DNA of 64,000 nucleotides from Chitinophagales bacterium (GCA_026003335.1 BPHB01000002.1:310001-374000); one strand, 5' to 3'. Shown: positions 1-11,341, counted from the stretch's first letter. Notes: generated from the sequence alone by a model not told the origin. A program made the numbers and translations.

Positions 1-218
1 TGGTAAGTCAGATTCAGAAGCGCGGACGTGAATATGAAGAAAATCTGAGGCTGGATTATCTGCGTAGACTCAATGAATATTATGATGAATGGGCCAGCAA
101 ATACCGGGAGGGCAGGCTGCTGGTGATTGATGTGGACCACTGCAATTTTGCCGAAGATAAAAGCCACCTTGGAGAGGTAATCAATAAGGTACAGGCAGAG
201 CTATACGGTCTCTTTTAA
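1..218 (+). CDS. Deoxynucleoside kinase, C-terminal part (cut by window start)
   Basis: Only the last 71 codons are present, reading from base 3 to the TAA at 216-218. The residues (QIQKRGREYEEN, then YLRRLNEYYDEW, then LLVIDVDHCNF) match the C-terminal helices and final strand of the deoxyadenosine/deoxyguanosine/thymidine kinase-like family, which phosphorylates deoxynucleosides for nucleotide salvage in the cytoplasm. The P-loop and substrate-binding part lie outside the window, so substrate cannot be judged. The 211 nt between this stop and the next start hold no gene I can support. Confidence 0.82.
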   Translation, partial: VSQIQKRGREYEENLRLDYLRRLNEYYDEWASKYREGRLLVIDVDHCNFAEDKSHLGEVINKVQAELYGLF

Positions 219-429
219 TCTTCGGTTTCCCGCGCAGATTATCTGCCCCTCATCTTTCCGGTTTCGGACGTGCGGCTGACAACCCCGGGCATTCAACCTC
301 GTTCACATTGCAGCCTTCTGTCTGAAATCACTTAGCAGAGCACTTTCCGACTACCGCAGCAACCTTTTCTGCGCATTTCCGTATCAGGAATTGATAACAC
401 CTTCAACTCTTAACCAAAAATCAAAGGTG

Positions 430-3400
430 ATGCATTTCAGAAAAAGGACCACGGCAGCTATACTGGCTGTTCTCCTTGTGTTTGCCTGGCAGCACGCCTT
501 CTCACAGGTTACCGCAAATTTTACCATGTCAAAAACCTCCGGGTGCAGTCCGCTGATTGTGCAGTTTACGGATGCCTCTACGGGCCCAGTTACATCCTGG
601 CAATGGAGCTTTGGTAATGGAAACGTTTCCAATCAGAAAAACCCGGGCGCCATTTATATCAATCCGGGCACGTATTGCGTACGACTCATCGTATCTGACG
701 GAGTCATCTCCGATACCATGATCAGTTCTCCCTGCATCACCGTCTTCCAAGAACCAGATCCCCGCATTGCCGCAGACGTCAGAGCAGGCTGTGCTCCTTT
801 GACGGTCAGCTTTACCGATAGCAGCATTGCAGGATCAGCTCCCATAACTACCTGGATATGGGACTTTGGCGATGGTACCACATCTACCAATCAAAATCCC
901 GTGCATACTTATGTAAATGCGGGAGATTACCATATTTCTCTCACTCTGATTGATGCAAACGGGTGTCAGAAAAACCGCACGTTTACCAATTTCATAACAG
1001 CCAGCCAGGTGCCTCTGGTAAACTTCGGCTCTGACAAAAACGCCTCCTGTGTTCCTCCTCTTACGGTAAACTTTGCTGACAGCACTCAGCCATCTTCCGG
1101 CATGCAATACTTTTGGGATTTCGGAGATGGCAATACTTCCACTGATCAAAACCCCGTGCACACTTACACAACTCTGGGAAATTTTACTGTAAAACTGCGT
1201 GTGGAAAGCGCTTCCGGATGTGCCGATTCCCTCTCCCGATTCAATTTTATAGCCATTGAAGATCTGGTAGCTACATTTACTGCCGACAAAGTGGAGGCTT
1301 GCGCAGGTGAAACCATTCATTTTTCTGACCTCTCCTCTTCCAATCCCAATACATGGGCATGGGATTTTGGAGATGGCAATACAGCTGCCGTAAAAAACCC
1401 GACTCATACCTTTGCCTCACCGGGCGTCTATACAGTTAGTCTTATAGCCGCCAATTCGGGGGCGTGCCGTGATACGCTCGTGTTAAATGATTACATCACT
1501 GTGAGCAGTTCTCCGATAGCGGATTTCTCGGCAGATGCCACGCAATCCTGCGCTGCCCCATTTACAGTGCAGTTTTCCGACCTTTCATCTAATGCCGTAT
1601 CATGGTTATGGGATTTCGGGGATGGCAATACCTCCACCGATCAGAATCCTTCGCATACATATACCTACATTGATACTTTTACTGTTACGTTAACAGTGAT
1701 GAATGCAGACAGCTGCTATCATACCCGAATCATATCTGACTACATTAAAATTTCTCCACCCAAAGTGCAGTTTGATGCAGACCACCGTTTTGGCTGCGCA
1801 CCCCGGGAAGTAGAATTTGCTGACTCCAGCATTTCATCTGACCCGATCGTCAGCTGGCTTTGGGATTTCGGAGATGGCAATACCTCCACCGATCAGAACC
1901 CGGTACACACGTACACAAACCGAGGCTCTTATCATGTATCGTTGACCATTGTAAATGCTTCCGGCTGCATGGCGACACTGGTTGATTCCTACTTTGTAGG
2001 CGTAGGATTAAAACCCACTATAGATTTCATTGCTGACCCCCTGGTGACCTGCCTGTTTCAACCGGTAACCTTTATCAACAACACCGTAAACTCCACTTCG
2101 TGGCATTGGGATTTCGGTGACGGAGGCACATCTGACGAATTTGAGCCCACACACACATACTCTGACACCGGTCATTTTACGATTACCTTAATTGCGCGGG
2201 ATAACGGCTGTCCCGACACGCTGGAAAAAGTAGATTATGTGTACATCTCTCCCCCTGATGCTGCCTTTAGCATTGAGTATAACTGCGATAATCCCTATGA
2301 AGTATCCTTTATTGACGCTTCCCTTGGACCCGATACATGGCACTGGGATTTTGGAGACGGCACTACCTCTACAGTACCCAGCCCCACCCATGTGTACAGC
2401 AGCCGAGGTTCATATACCGTTACCCTGACGGTGACCAACCTGTCCACCGGCTGTACGGATGTGGAAACGCAAACCGTTCACGTAACCCAACCTGCTGCCG
2501 CATTTATTGGGGCCCCGACATTCGGCTGTCGCCCGCTCACGGTCAATCTCACCGATGGATCCATAGATGCCACAGCCTGGCAGTGGCAAGCCGGTGACAT
2601 GACTTCCTTTTCTCAACACCCCTCTTTTACCTTTGTTGATCCGGGCACTTATGACGTTTCCCTCATCATCACAGACATACATGGCTGTATGGACACCATA
2701 ATAAAAACAAACTACATAACCGCAACCGGTCCGATAGCCGCCTTTGGCTCAAACCCGCTCACCGGCTGCGCTCCGCTGGATGTACATTTTACTGACTCCT
2801 CTCAGGCCTCTCTTTCACCTATTACTTCCTGGAACTGGGATTTTGGAGATGGGACCACCTCCGCAGATCAACATCCGGTGCATACATACGCAAGCGCAGG
2901 TTACTTCACCGTAACTCTTACGATAACCGATGCGGACGGCTGCCAGCATGCGATGACTAAATCCAATTACATCAAACCCACATTTCCCCATCCTGATTTC
3001 AGCGCAGACACATTGTCCTGTACATCGCGTAGTGTTCAGTTCGTGAATATGTCTGTAGGCGAAGGCATGAGCTTTCTGTGGGATTTTGGCGACAACAACA
3101 TATCCACGGCCACCAATCCCGTTCATACTTATACACAGGAAGGTATCTATACCGTTTCCTTAACTGTTACGGACGTAAACGGATGCGATTCCACTTATAC
3201 TATACCCGACTACGTACGTGTAGCTGACCCGGTGGCACATTTCGGAGCCGATAGCACCTTTGCCCCCTGTCCTCCCCTACTGGTTTATTTCAATGACAGC
3301 TCCACAGCGGATGTGCAGGCATGGCAGTGGTTTTTCGGTGATGGCTCTTCCAGTTCTCTGCAACAACCATCACATGTGTATTCTGCTCCGGGAGTATATG

Positions 3401-6141
3401 ATGTAACACTCATCGTAACCTCCTATCTGGGATGCAAAGACACCCTGTTCAGGGATGATTATGTACGGGTACTTGGCCCAACGGGCACTTTTACCTTTAC
3501 TCCCGGCAGCGGATGCTTAAATCAGCAGATTGATTTCAGCGCAACAACACAAAACACAGCCGCCCGTACCTGGGACTTTGGCGATGGTACCCTAGAAAAC
3601 GGGAATGACTCTACCAGCCATTCTTACACTGCACAGGGTATTTATCATCCGGTGCTCATTCTGGATGATGGAGTAGGTTGCGTTTTTGCGGTTCCCTCTC
3701 CGGATTCCATTGTCATAGGAGACATCACGGCTTATTTTGAAGCCGGTGAAGTCAAACCCTGCCCCTATGAAACCGTTCAGTTTACGGACCTCAGTGTTTC
3801 ATTTCCCGGTATCGTAAGCTGGCAATGGGATTTTGGAGATGGGCATACATCCACATTGCAACACCCCACCCATAGCTATGATACTGCCGGATACTTTGAC
3901 GTAATGCTGATAGTGAGCAATGGTATCTGCCAGGATACAATCATCCGGGAGGATTACATTTATGTAACTCCATTTCCCAAGGCTGACTTTGTCCTGTCGG
4001 CCGATTCAGGCTGTATCGGCACACAAATCAGTTTTCAGGACAATTCCACCTATGATAGTCTGATTGTCTCATGGGATTGGGATTTTAATGATGGAATGTA
4101 TGACTCGGTACAGCACCCAACTCATATTTACAATCTGCCGGGATTATACCAAGTACAACTCATTGTTACCTCTGCTACCGGCTGTAAGGACACAACCAGC
4201 AAATATGCTACCATCTATCCGCTGCCTGTGGCTTTTGCCGGACCTGATACAGCCGTTTGCCGGGGAACACCGCTGTTGCTGAGCGGCAGTGGCGGCATCA
4301 GTTATCAATGGTCTCCCGTCTCCGGTCTGGATAATCCGAATATCGCTACCCCAACGGCTACCCCTTCGGATACAACAGAATATATTCTCACGGTAACTGA
4401 CCTGCACGGCTGCCAAAGTCAGGATACCGTAGTGATAAATATACTGGAGGTTCCAGTGGCCGATGCAAGAGAAAATGCGGCTATTTGCATAGGCAATACG
4501 GTGGAAATACAGGCTAGCGGGGGAACAAGCTATCTGTGGACTCCTTCTGCATCACTGAATTGCAGCACCTGTACCACAGTGATTGCCTCCCCGGATACTA
4601 CAACTACCTATGTAGTGAGAGTGGGCAACGACTTTTCATGTTATGATTATGATACGGTAACGGTTACCGTTAATCCCCGGCCAGCAGGCATCATCACCCC
4701 GGATACGGAAATATGTGTCGGAGAAAGCATTACCCTGGAATCTCAGGATGGAGTGCAGCATTTCTGGAGTGCTGATTCCAGCCTTAGCTGCATCCACTGC
4801 CCAAATCCTGTAGCCACTCCTGCTGCTACCACCATGTACACCCTGTTGCTGTATAATCAATACAATTGCGACACGTATGATTCCGTGAAAATAACTGTTC
4901 GCCCGTTGCCGGACATTGTGATACAAGCAGAAAATATCTGCCAGGGCGACACCACCCGGTTGATAGCCAGCGGAGGGTTTATTTACAATTGGAGTCCTGC
5001 TACAGGTTTAAGCTGCAGCGGTTGTCCGAATCCGCTTGCCTATCCGGACTCCTCTACTACCTATCAGCTTCAGGTAATCAATGAGTTCCAGTGTGTAAAC
5101 TATGATTCGGTTACCATTCATGTATTTCCACTTCCGGCAGTAAAAACATCCGAAGATTTGGTTATTTGCAAAGGGGAAGAAGTAAAGCTCACCACCGAAT
5201 ATGTAAACACAACGGGCGTAATGTGGACACCCTATAACGGCATGAAAGACTCGCTGCAGTGGAATCCTATTGCCCGACCTGATGCCACCACTACTTACGT
5301 GGTAACGGCATATAACGAAGCCGGCTGTGCTGACAGAGATACAGTCACCATTACTGTTATCCAGAAAGTAGAGGCCAGTGCGGGCAACGATATTACAATC
5401 TGCTATGGTCAAACAGCACAACTGCAGGGTGAGATTTACCAGCACGGCAGCATGGATGTCAATGTGATTTGGTATCCGGTAAATTATCTGAACAACAGCA
5501 CTATCTTAAACCCTGTAACAACCACTACCCAAACCATGACCTATACCATGGTAGCCTTCAGCGGATTTTGTGAACCTGACACCAATACGGTAACTGTGAC
5601 GGTCAACCCTCAGCCGGTGATTGAACTGGGTAGCAATCGTGAAGTGCTCTCACAAACCGAAATAACTCTACAACCGGAGGAGGCCAGCAACAACATTGTG
5701 GAATATTCCTGGACTACCACCGGCATGAATCTTTCCTGCTCTGACTGTGAAAGTCCTTCCTTTATCGTCAATGCAGACAATAAACTGGTAGTTACTGTGA
5801 CAGACGAAAACGGATGTACGAACAAAGATTCTATCCAAGTGCGGGTAAAAGGCCTGTGTGCGGACAACATTTTTGTACCAAAGGCCTTTACTCCCAACAA
5901 TGATGAGCGAAACGACAAGCTATTTATCCGTGGCGGGCAATATATTGCTGAACTGCAGTATTTCCGGATTTTTGATCGCTGGGGTAATCAGGTGTTTGAA
6001 ACGCAGGATATCCGGGAAGGCTGGAACGGCATGTACAATGGTAAAAAGATGAATCCGGCTGTGTTCGTCTATGCCATCAAAGGAGTCTGCACAAACGGTG
6101 AGTCTTTATTCAAAAAAGGAAATGTAACCCTATTGAGGTAA
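430..6141 (+). CDS. Giant secreted PKD-repeat protein with T9SS type B (CHU_C) sorting domain
   Basis: About 1900 residues. I place the start at 430 (MHFRKRTTAAIL) because it begins a clean signal peptide ending FSQ; an upstream in-frame ATG at 391 would bury it. The body is about 15 PKD-like modules with the WDFGDG...NPxHTY signature (a few degenerate, for example WQWQAGD and WDWDFND), then about seven Ig-like repeats of about 75 residues with paired cysteines and a Y/W-x-W-x-P pattern. The last about 90 residues (FVPKAFTPNNDERND ... FDRWGNQVFE ... GWNG ... FVYAIKG) are the gliding-motility-associated type B sorting domain. The protein should cross the outer membrane through the type IX system and act at the cell surface, probably in adhesion. 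No enzymatic domain is visible. A strong hairpin terminator follows. Confidence 0.95.
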   Translation: MHFRKRTTAAILAVLLVFAWQHAFSQVTANFTMSKTSGCSPLIVQFTDASTGPVTSWQWSFGNGNVSNQKNPGAIYINPGTYCVRLIVSDGVISDTMISSPCITVFQEPDPRIAADVRAGCAPLTVSFTDSSIAGSAPITTWIWDFGDGTTSTNQNPVHTYVNAGDYHISLTLIDANGCQKNRTFTNFITASQVPLVNFGSDKNASCVPPLTVNFADSTQPSSGMQYFWDFGDGNTSTDQNPVHTYTTLGNFTVKLRVESASGCADSLSRFNFIAIEDLVATFTADKVEACAGETIHFSDLSSSNPNTWAWDFGDGNTAAVKNPTHTFASPGVYTVSLIAANSGACRDTLVLNDYITVSSSPIADFSADATQSCAAPFTVQFSDLSSNAVSWLWDFGDGNTSTDQNPSHTYTYIDTFTVTLTVMNADSCYHTRIISDYIKISPPKVQFDADHRFGCAPREVEFADSSISSDPIVSWLWDFGDGNTSTDQNPVHTYTNRGSYHVSLTIVNASGCMATLVDSYFVGVGLKPTIDFIADPLVTCLFQPVTFINNTVNSTSWHWDFGDGGTSDEFEPTHTYSDTGHFTITLIARDNGCPDTLEKVDYVYISPPDAAFSIEYNCDNPYEVSFIDASLGPDTWHWDFGDGTTSTVPSPTHVYSSRGSYTVTLTVTNLSTGCTDVETQTVHVTQPAAAFIGAPTFGCRPLTVNLTDGSIDATAWQWQAGDMTSFSQHPSFTFVDPGTYDVSLIITDIHGCMDTIIKTNYITATGPIAAFGSNPLTGCAPLDVHFTDSSQASLSPITSWNWDFGDGTTSADQHPVHTYASAGYFTVTLTITDADGCQHAMTKSNYIKPTFPHPDFSADTLSCTSRSVQFVNMSVGEGMSFLWDFGDNNISTATNPVHTYTQEGIYTVSLTVTDVNGCDSTYTIPDYVRVADPVAHFGADSTFAPCPPLLVYFNDSSTADVQAWQWFFGDGSSSSLQQPSHVYSAPGVYDVTLIVTSYLGCKDTLFRDDYVRVLGPTGTFTFTPGSGCLNQQIDFSATTQNTAARTWDFGDGTLENGNDSTSHSYTAQGIYHPVLILDDGVGCVFAVPSPDSIVIGDITAYFEAGEVKPCPYETVQFTDLSVSFPGIVSWQWDFGDGHTSTLQHPTHSYDTAGYFDVMLIVSNGICQDTIIREDYIYVTPFPKADFVLSADSGCIGTQISFQDNSTYDSLIVSWDWDFNDGMYDSVQHPTHIYNLPGLYQVQLIVTSATGCKDTTSKYATIYPLPVAFAGPDTAVCRGTPLLLSGSGGISYQWSPVSGLDNPNIATPTATPSDTTEYILTVTDLHGCQSQDTVVINILEVPVADARENAAICIGNTVEIQASGGTSYLWTPSASLNCSTCTTVIASPDTTTTYVVRVGNDFSCYDYDTVTVTVNPRPAGIITPDTEICVGESITLESQDGVQHFWSADSSLSCIHCPNPVATPAATTMYTLLLYNQYNCDTYDSVKITVRPLPDIVIQAENICQGDTTRLIASGGFIYNWSPATGLSCSGCPNPLAYPDSSTTYQLQVINEFQCVNYDSVTIHVFPLPAVKTSEDLVICKGEEVKLTTEYVNTTGVMWTPYNGMKDSLQWNPIARPDATTTYVVTAYNEAGCADRDTVTITVIQKVEASAGNDITICYGQTAQLQGEIYQHGSMDVNVIWYPVNYLNNSTILNPVTTTTQTMTYTMVAFSGFCEPDTNTVTVTVNPQPVIELGSNREVLSQTEITLQPEEASNNIVEYSWTTTGMNLSCSDCESPSFIVNADNKLVVTVTDENGCTNKDSIQVRVKGLCADNIFVPKAFTPNNDERNDKLFIRGGQYIAELQYFRIFDRWGNQVFETQDIREGWNGMYNGKKMNPAVFVYAIKGVCTNGESLFKKGNVTLLR
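1621..1898 (+). repeat. Near-identical direct repeats coding PKD cores
   Basis: A 26-nt stretch encoding DGNTSTDQN occurs without mismatch at 1621-1646 and 1873-1898, and a close copy lies near 1129-1155. Neighbouring PKD modules are otherwise well diverged at the DNA level, so these copies look like recent internal duplication or gene conversion within the large PKD gene. Confidence 0.7.
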
Positions 6142-6198
6142 AAAAACCGCATATGCGTTAAGGCTATTCAAGTCGCTGTTTGGTTTTTTGGTTGAGAG

Positions 6199-6237
6199 CA
6201 GAATACCCGCTGGACGGATTATCCAGCGGGTATTCTG
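6199..6237. terminator. Bidirectional hairpin terminator
   Basis: A perfect 16-bp inverted repeat (arms 6199-6214 and 6222-6237, 7-nt loop) is followed by TTT on the + strand. It lies between the convergent PKD gene and membrane pyrophosphatase gene and can stop transcription from both sides. Confidence 0.85.
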
Positions 6238-6270
6238 TTTATAAATATAAATGAGGAGAAAATAATCTGA

Positions 6271-8472
6271 TTAAATGAGAGTGGCAATAACCAGGGCAAC
6301 TACAGACATTAGCTTCAGCAGAATGTTCAGCGAAGGACCGGAGGTATCTTTAAAAGGATCTCCCACGGTATCGCCTACTACTGCAGCCTTATGGGGTTCA
6401 GACCCTTTGTAGTAGGTTTTCCCTTCAATCTCCACACCTTCTTCAAACATTTTTTTGGCATTATCCCACGCTCCACCGGCATTAGACTGAAAAATAGCCA
6501 TCAGCACTCCGGACACAGTTACCCCGGCCAGCAGGCCTCCCAGCATTTCGGGACCTGCGGTGCTGCCAAAGAGCTTGGGGCCAAAGCCTACCGCTACCGG
6601 CACAGCCACAGCCAGTAAGCCAGGTACGATCATCTCGCGGATAGCTGCCGTTGTAGATATCTCTACACAGCGGCCATATTCTGCTTTTCCGTCTGCAGCT
6701 TCAAAAATAGCCTTATCCTGTGCACTCCATGCCTCAAAATCTTTTCCCTCATTTTTCTTCATGACCTCCAGTGCAGCCTTCAGCGCAGGAATTGTGGTAA
6801 ACTGCCTGCGTACTTCCTGAATCATGGACATGGCAGCGCGCCCCACGGCCTGCATGGCAAGAGCAGAAAACAGGAAAGGCAGCATAGCTCCTATAAAGAG
6901 ACCAGCCATGACATGCGCCTGCGATATGTCAATGCTTTTGATATGCGCTGCCGTCATGTAGGCGCCAAAGAGGGCCAGCGCGGTAAGGGCAGCTGAGCCA
7001 ATGGCAAATCCTTTTCCGATAGCTGCGGTGGTGTTACCGACAGCATCCAGCTTGTCGGTGCGCTTTCGTACTTCCTTAGGCAGCTCAGACATTTCTGCTA
7101 TTCCTCCGGCATTATCTGAAATCGGGCCATAGGCGTCTACCGCAAGCTGAATACCTGTATTGGATAGCATTCCCACAGCTGCAATAGCGATTCCATACAA
7201 ATGGCCGAAGTGAAAGGCGCCTATGATGGCTATAGCAATAATCAGGATAGGGAGCGCTGTGGAAATCATGCCCACACTGATACCGGCAATAATGTTGGTG
7301 GCCGTTCCGGTAAGGGATTGTCTTACGATAGACAAAACCGGGCGCGTGCCTGTTCCGGTGAAGTATTCGGTAATCATGCCGATGAGCAGGCCTGCTACCA
7401 GTCCGAACAGTGTGGCAAAGAAAATACCGTTGGATGTGAGAGTTGTTTCTTTATTACCGAATAGGGTATCTATGTAGGTCCATTGTTCGGGGAGCATCCA
7501 CTTGATGATAAAATAGGAAAGAATCACCATCACGATGGAAGAGCCGAATTCACCGGTATTTAAAGCTTTCTGAGGGCTTCCTCCTTCTTTCACCTTTACG
7601 AAAAAGGTACCGGCAATGGAAGTAATAATACCTACCCCGGCAAGCACCAGGGGCAACAGCACAGCTCCAAGGCCGTTGAAATATTCGGAATATTCCGGTA
7701 AGGAGACAAAGACGGCACCCAGCACCATGGTGCCAATGATGGAGCCCACGTAAGACTCAAAGAGGTCGGCTCCCATGCCAGCAACATCGCCAACATTGTC
7801 ACCCACATTGTCGGCAATGGTTGCCGGATTTAACGGATGATCTTCAGGGATGCCCGCTTCCACTTTTCCCACAAGGTCAGCACCTACGTCAGCGGCTTTG
7901 GTATAAATGCCTCCTCCTACCCTGGCAAAGAGCGCAATAGAAGAGGCTCCAAAGGAAAATCCTGTAATTACGGTAATTACTCTTTCAATTTCCCATGCAA
8001 GAAACTGAGAGTACACCAGAAACAAGGCACCCAGGCCAAGTACACCCAGGCCCACCACCCCTAAACCCATCACTGACCCTCCCGCAAAAGCAATTTCCAG
8101 AGCCGGACCCAAGCCCGTGCGGGCGGCATTTGTGGTGCGCACATTGGCTTTGGTAGCTACCCGCATACCGATAAAGCCGGCAAGGGCTGAACATAAAGCG
8201 CCTAATATAAAGGAAACAGCTATAAGAGGCGAAGACCCTTTCTGGGTGCCGCTCAGGCCAAGCAATATTGCCACACAGACAACAAATATGGCCAGAATGC
8301 GATATTCTGCCCGCAAAAAAGCCATAGCTCCTTCGGCAATGTGGCCTGCAATTTTTTTCATCTTTTCCGTTCCGGCATCCTGCCTGGCTACCCAGGCTGA
8401 CTTCCAGAAGGTATAGATAAGCCCCATAACACCCAGAAGGGGAATAAGAAATACGATAGTATTTGCATCCAT
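6271..8472 (-). CDS. hppA: Membrane-bound ion-translocating pyrophosphatase
   Basis: 733 residues, full length for the family, with about 16 hydrophobic segments. It hydrolyses cytoplasmic pyrophosphate and pumps H+ and/or Na+ across the inner membrane. The hallmark loops are present: [20 protein letters not shown], then [26 protein letters not shown], and near the C-terminus [14 protein letters not shown]. In the loop [10 protein letters not shown] the position that is lysine in K+-independent enzymes is alanine, which by family knowledge indicates the K+-dependent subfamily; I cannot tell Na+ from H+ specificity. The ATG start at 8472 gives a normal N-terminus. Confidence 0.97.
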   Translation of the reverse strand: MDANTIVFLIPLLGVMGLIYTFWKSAWVARQDAGTEKMKKIAGHIAEGAMAFLRAEYRILAIFVVCVAILLGLSGTQKGSSPLIAVSFILGALCSALAGFIGMRVATKANVRTTNAARTGLGPALEIAFAGGSVMGLGVVGLGVLGLGALFLVYSQFLAWEIERVITVITGFSFGASSIALFARVGGGIYTKAADVGADLVGKVEAGIPEDHPLNPATIADNVGDNVGDVAGMGADLFESYVGSIIGTMVLGAVFVSLPEYSEYFNGLGAVLLPLVLAGVGIITSIAGTFFVKVKEGGSPQKALNTGEFGSSIVMVILSYFIIKWMLPEQWTYIDTLFGNKETTLTSNGIFFATLFGLVAGLLIGMITEYFTGTGTRPVLSIVRQSLTGTATNIIAGISVGMISTALPILIIAIAIIGAFHFGHLYGIAIAAVGMLSNTGIQLAVDAYGPISDNAGGIAEMSELPKEVRKRTDKLDAVGNTTAAIGKGFAIGSAALTALALFGAYMTAAHIKSIDISQAHVMAGLFIGAMLPFLFSALAMQAVGRAAMSMIQEVRRQFTTIPALKAALEVMKKNEGKDFEAWSAQDKAIFEAADGKAEYGRCVEISTTAAIREMIVPGLLAVAVPVAVGFGPKLFGSTAGPEMLGGLLAGVTVSGVLMAIFQSNAGGAWDNAKKMFEEGVEIEGKTYYKGSEPHKAAVVGDTVGDPFKDTSGPSLNILLKLMSVVALVIATLI

Positions 8473-8511
8473 ACAGGCGATTATTTAGGTTGAAAGATTA
8501 AAATCAGCGGG

Positions 8512-8519
8512 CAAAAATA
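8512..8519 (-). promoter_or_regulatory. -7 box upstream of hppA
   Basis: Reading on the minus strand, TATTTTTG matches the Bacteroidota -7 consensus TAnnTTTG and sits 40 nt before the hppA start. I see no good TTG partner at the expected distance, so it is a candidate only. Confidence 0.4.
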
Positions 8520-8578
8520 GAATAAGAAATGGCTTTATCCTAAAAAATCTGTCCGCGAATCCTGAAAACCACAAGTGC

Positions 8579-11341
8579 TCATTCCTGCACCTGCTGTGGA
8601 CTAGCTGAACGGTGGGTTACCAGCTCGTTAATAGCGTGTGTACAATCCCGGGCTACAAGCTCCAGAAGAGAAGGAACCTGGTCCAAATGTACTTCCTGAC
8701 CAGCGTAGTCTTCAATTTTTTTAATAGCCTCAAAGGCATCGGTGAGACCAAGATAGGTAATGCTGGATTTCATTTTGTGTGCTACTGCCCTGACCCGCTT
8801 CCAGTTTTTTTCTTTCACGTGTTGCTGAAGGGTGAACAGTTCATCGGGGGTTTCGTCTATAAGCATCTGGATGATTTTTTCTTTTAGTGCTGCATTGTGG
8901 TTGGTCACAACATCCAGATAGCTCAGGTCAGGTTTGCCACGGTCTTTTGCTGGCGGCCGGGTTCCGGATTCGGCAGGTCGCTTTTCATTGACCGGGTGCG
9001 TGTGCAATAAAGCCATGACCTTCTCATAAAGCTGATCAGGCTCAAAGGGCTTGGATACAAAGTCATTCATTCCATACTCCTGGCATTTCTGTATTTCCAC
9101 TTCTGTGTTGTAGGCAGTAATAGCCAGTATGGGTAATTCCGAGCTGCTTTTTTTAAAGTGTTCACGAATGATTTTGGTTGCCTCGTAGCCATCCATTACC
9201 GGCATCTGGACATCCATCAGCACGAGGTCAAATTTTTTGTTTTTGATTTTTTCTATTGCCTCCTTACCATCGTTAGCCATATCCAGTTCAATATTGGGCC
9301 ATTTACTTTTGAGCATTTCGCTGATGACCAGCTGATTCAGTTTTTTATCTTCCACTATAAGTATCTTTTTAAATCCGATATCTGCATCCAGCAGCAGGGG
9401 TTTATCGGTTTCTTTTTCTTTCTTTTCATCAGGTGACTTTTCTTTCTGCTTTTTAAACATCATGATTACTTCAAAGGCTGATCCCCTGCCGGGCTGACTT
9501 TTAACAGATATGCTTCCTCCCTGTAATTCCACGAGCTGTTTGGTAATGGCCAATCCCAGCCCGGTGCCTTCGGCTGTTTTGGTGATGTCTTTGCCCAGCT
9601 GAGTGAAACTCCTGAAGATAGTATTGATCTTACTGGACGGTATTCCTACACCGGTATCTTTAACAATAATGGAAATCACGGCCGCATTTCTGGCATCTTC
9701 CACAAGACTTACCGTGACATTTACAAAGCCTTTCTCGGTGAATTTAATGGCATTGCTGAGCAGATTATAGACAATCTGATTTAGTCTGATGGGATCCCCG
9801 ACCAGCTTATCGGGAATGGCCGGATCAAACTGGTAGCGAAGGTCTATCCCTTTGGCGCTGGCTGAAAACTCCATGGTTTTAATGAGCTGCACCAGATGTT
9901 CTCTCAGATTAAATTCAATGGAGTGGAAGGTGATTTTTCCTTCTTCAATTTTTGAGAAGTCCAGAATGTCATTCACCAGGGCGAGCAGATGCTCCGAAGA
10001 AGTGAGAATACCCTCCACATATTCGCGCTGTTTATCGGTCAGGTCGGTTTTTGAAATCAGGTGAGCCAGACCGGCAATTGCCGTAATGGGCGTGCGTATC
10101 TCATGGCTCATATTGGCAAGAAAGCGTTGTTTAAGACGGGCCGACCGCTCGGCAATTTCTTTGTTCCGGATTAGCTCCTGGGTACGCTTGATTTCGGTGA
10201 TATCCCGGATGATGCCCTGATAGCCTCTTTGCTTACCATCCAAAGAGACCCAGGGAGCTGAAGTGAGCATGCAATCAATTTTCTTCCCGTCTTTTCGCTT
10301 AAGGGTTACTTCATAATCCCGGATAAGTCCACGCTGCGCAATCAGTTTTTTCACTTTCTCGCGGTCATAAGGGTTAAAGTAAAGTTTATTTACCCTGATG
10401 TTTGCCAGTTCATTGGCTGAGTAGCCAAAAAGCTCAACCATGGCCGGGTTAAAATCCACAAAGGAGCCCTCTTCAGTAGTAATAAATATGGCGTCTGTAG
10501 ATTCTTCAAAGAGGCGGTGATAGCGTTCTTCAGAGGCAACAAGGGCTGCTTCCATTTCCTTACGGGCTGTAATATCCTGAATGGTGCCCCGAACACCTTT
10601 CTCGCGCTCATCTTGCACTCCGGTGGAGCGGATACGCAGGTTAAGGTATTTTATTTTACCTGTAGGCAGATTGACTTTCAGGTCAATATTAAAATCGGTG
10701 TTTTCAAGTACTGCCTGTCTGAAGATATTCCACACCGAGGGTTGCTGCCCGGGGTCCAATAATTCAATAAACCAGGAAAGAGAAGTATAGCTTCGGGAGT
10801 CCTCCAGTTCAAGGATAGTGCGTGCCTGCGGAGACCATTCAATGGTGTCATTATCCAGCAATAGGTCCCAGTTGCCTATCTGGGCTATAGCCTGAGCCTC
10901 CATGAGGCGTAGTTCTTTTTCCTTTGTTTCACGAGCATATGCATGCAGCTGTTTATGCAGGCGGTGCCGTTCTAGGGAATACTTGATTACACGGGCAAGC
11001 AGGGGGGCATCATATTCATTTTTGACAAAATAATCCTGTGCCCCTTTTTGAATGGCGGATATGCGCAGGGCCTTGTCATCCAGCGTGGATAGGATAATGA
11101 TGGGATAATTTTCTTCATATTGTTCTACAAAGAGTAGGGTCTGTTCTACATTGCTGTCGGGCAGGTGCAGGTCCAGAATGATAATATCTACCAGTGATGC
11201 CTCCAGCAGATTTTTGGCTTCTTTCAGTGTACGGGTAATGACCAGATGATAGGGCTCATCATAGCTTTCCAGCAGCTTGCTGACCACCTTATGGTCAATC
11301 TCATTATCATCAATAAGAAGGATGTTTACTCTCTGATTCAT
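8579..11341 (-). CDS. Hybrid sensor histidine kinase: REC-PAS-PAS-HisKA-HATPase-REC-Hpt
   Basis: 920 residues, no transmembrane segment or signal peptide, so a cytoplasmic sensor. Order seen: receiver domain (about 6-125, phospho-acceptor D57 in ILDLHLP), two PAS/PAC units (about 150-265 and 270-390, each ending GxxxDIT), dimerisation/phospho-acceptor domain with H413 in FLANMSHEIRTPI, ATPase domain with N box and GxGLGLA, a second receiver with D710 in LMDVQMPVMDGYEA, and a C-terminal Hpt domain with H855 in AHKMKSS. All phosphorelay residues are intact. The N-terminal receiver suggests it is itself the target of another kinase. No output regulator is adjacent, so the pathway is unknown. Confidence 0.95.
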   Translation of the reverse strand: MNQRVNILLIDDNEIDHKVVSKLLESYDEPYHLVITRTLKEAKNLLEASLVDIIILDLHLPDSNVEQTLLFVEQYEENYPIIILSTLDDKALRISAIQKGAQDYFVKNEYDAPLLARVIKYSLERHRLHKQLHAYARETKEKELRLMEAQAIAQIGNWDLLLDNDTIEWSPQARTILELEDSRSYTSLSWFIELLDPGQQPSVWNIFRQAVLENTDFNIDLKVNLPTGKIKYLNLRIRSTGVQDEREKGVRGTIQDITARKEMEAALVASEERYHRLFEESTDAIFITTEEGSFVDFNPAMVELFGYSANELANIRVNKLYFNPYDREKVKKLIAQRGLIRDYEVTLKRKDGKKIDCMLTSAPWVSLDGKQRGYQGIIRDITEIKRTQELIRNKEIAERSARLKQRFLANMSHEIRTPITAIAGLAHLISKTDLTDKQREYVEGILTSSEHLLALVNDILDFSKIEEGKITFHSIEFNLREHLVQLIKTMEFSASAKGIDLRYQFDPAIPDKLVGDPIRLNQIVYNLLSNAIKFTEKGFVNVTVSLVEDARNAAVISIIVKDTGVGIPSSKINTIFRSFTQLGKDITKTAEGTGLGLAITKQLVELQGGSISVKSQPGRGSAFEVIMMFKKQKEKSPDEKKEKETDKPLLLDADIGFKKILIVEDKKLNQLVISEMLKSKWPNIELDMANDGKEAIEKIKNKKFDLVLMDVQMPVMDGYEATKIIREHFKKSSSELPILAITAYNTEVEIQKCQEYGMNDFVSKPFEPDQLYEKVMALLHTHPVNEKRPAESGTRPPAKDRGKPDLSYLDVVTNHNAALKEKIIQMLIDETPDELFTLQQHVKEKNWKRVRAVAHKMKSSITYLGLTDAFEAIKKIEDYAGQEVHLDQVPSLLELVARDCTHAINELVTHRSASPQQVQE

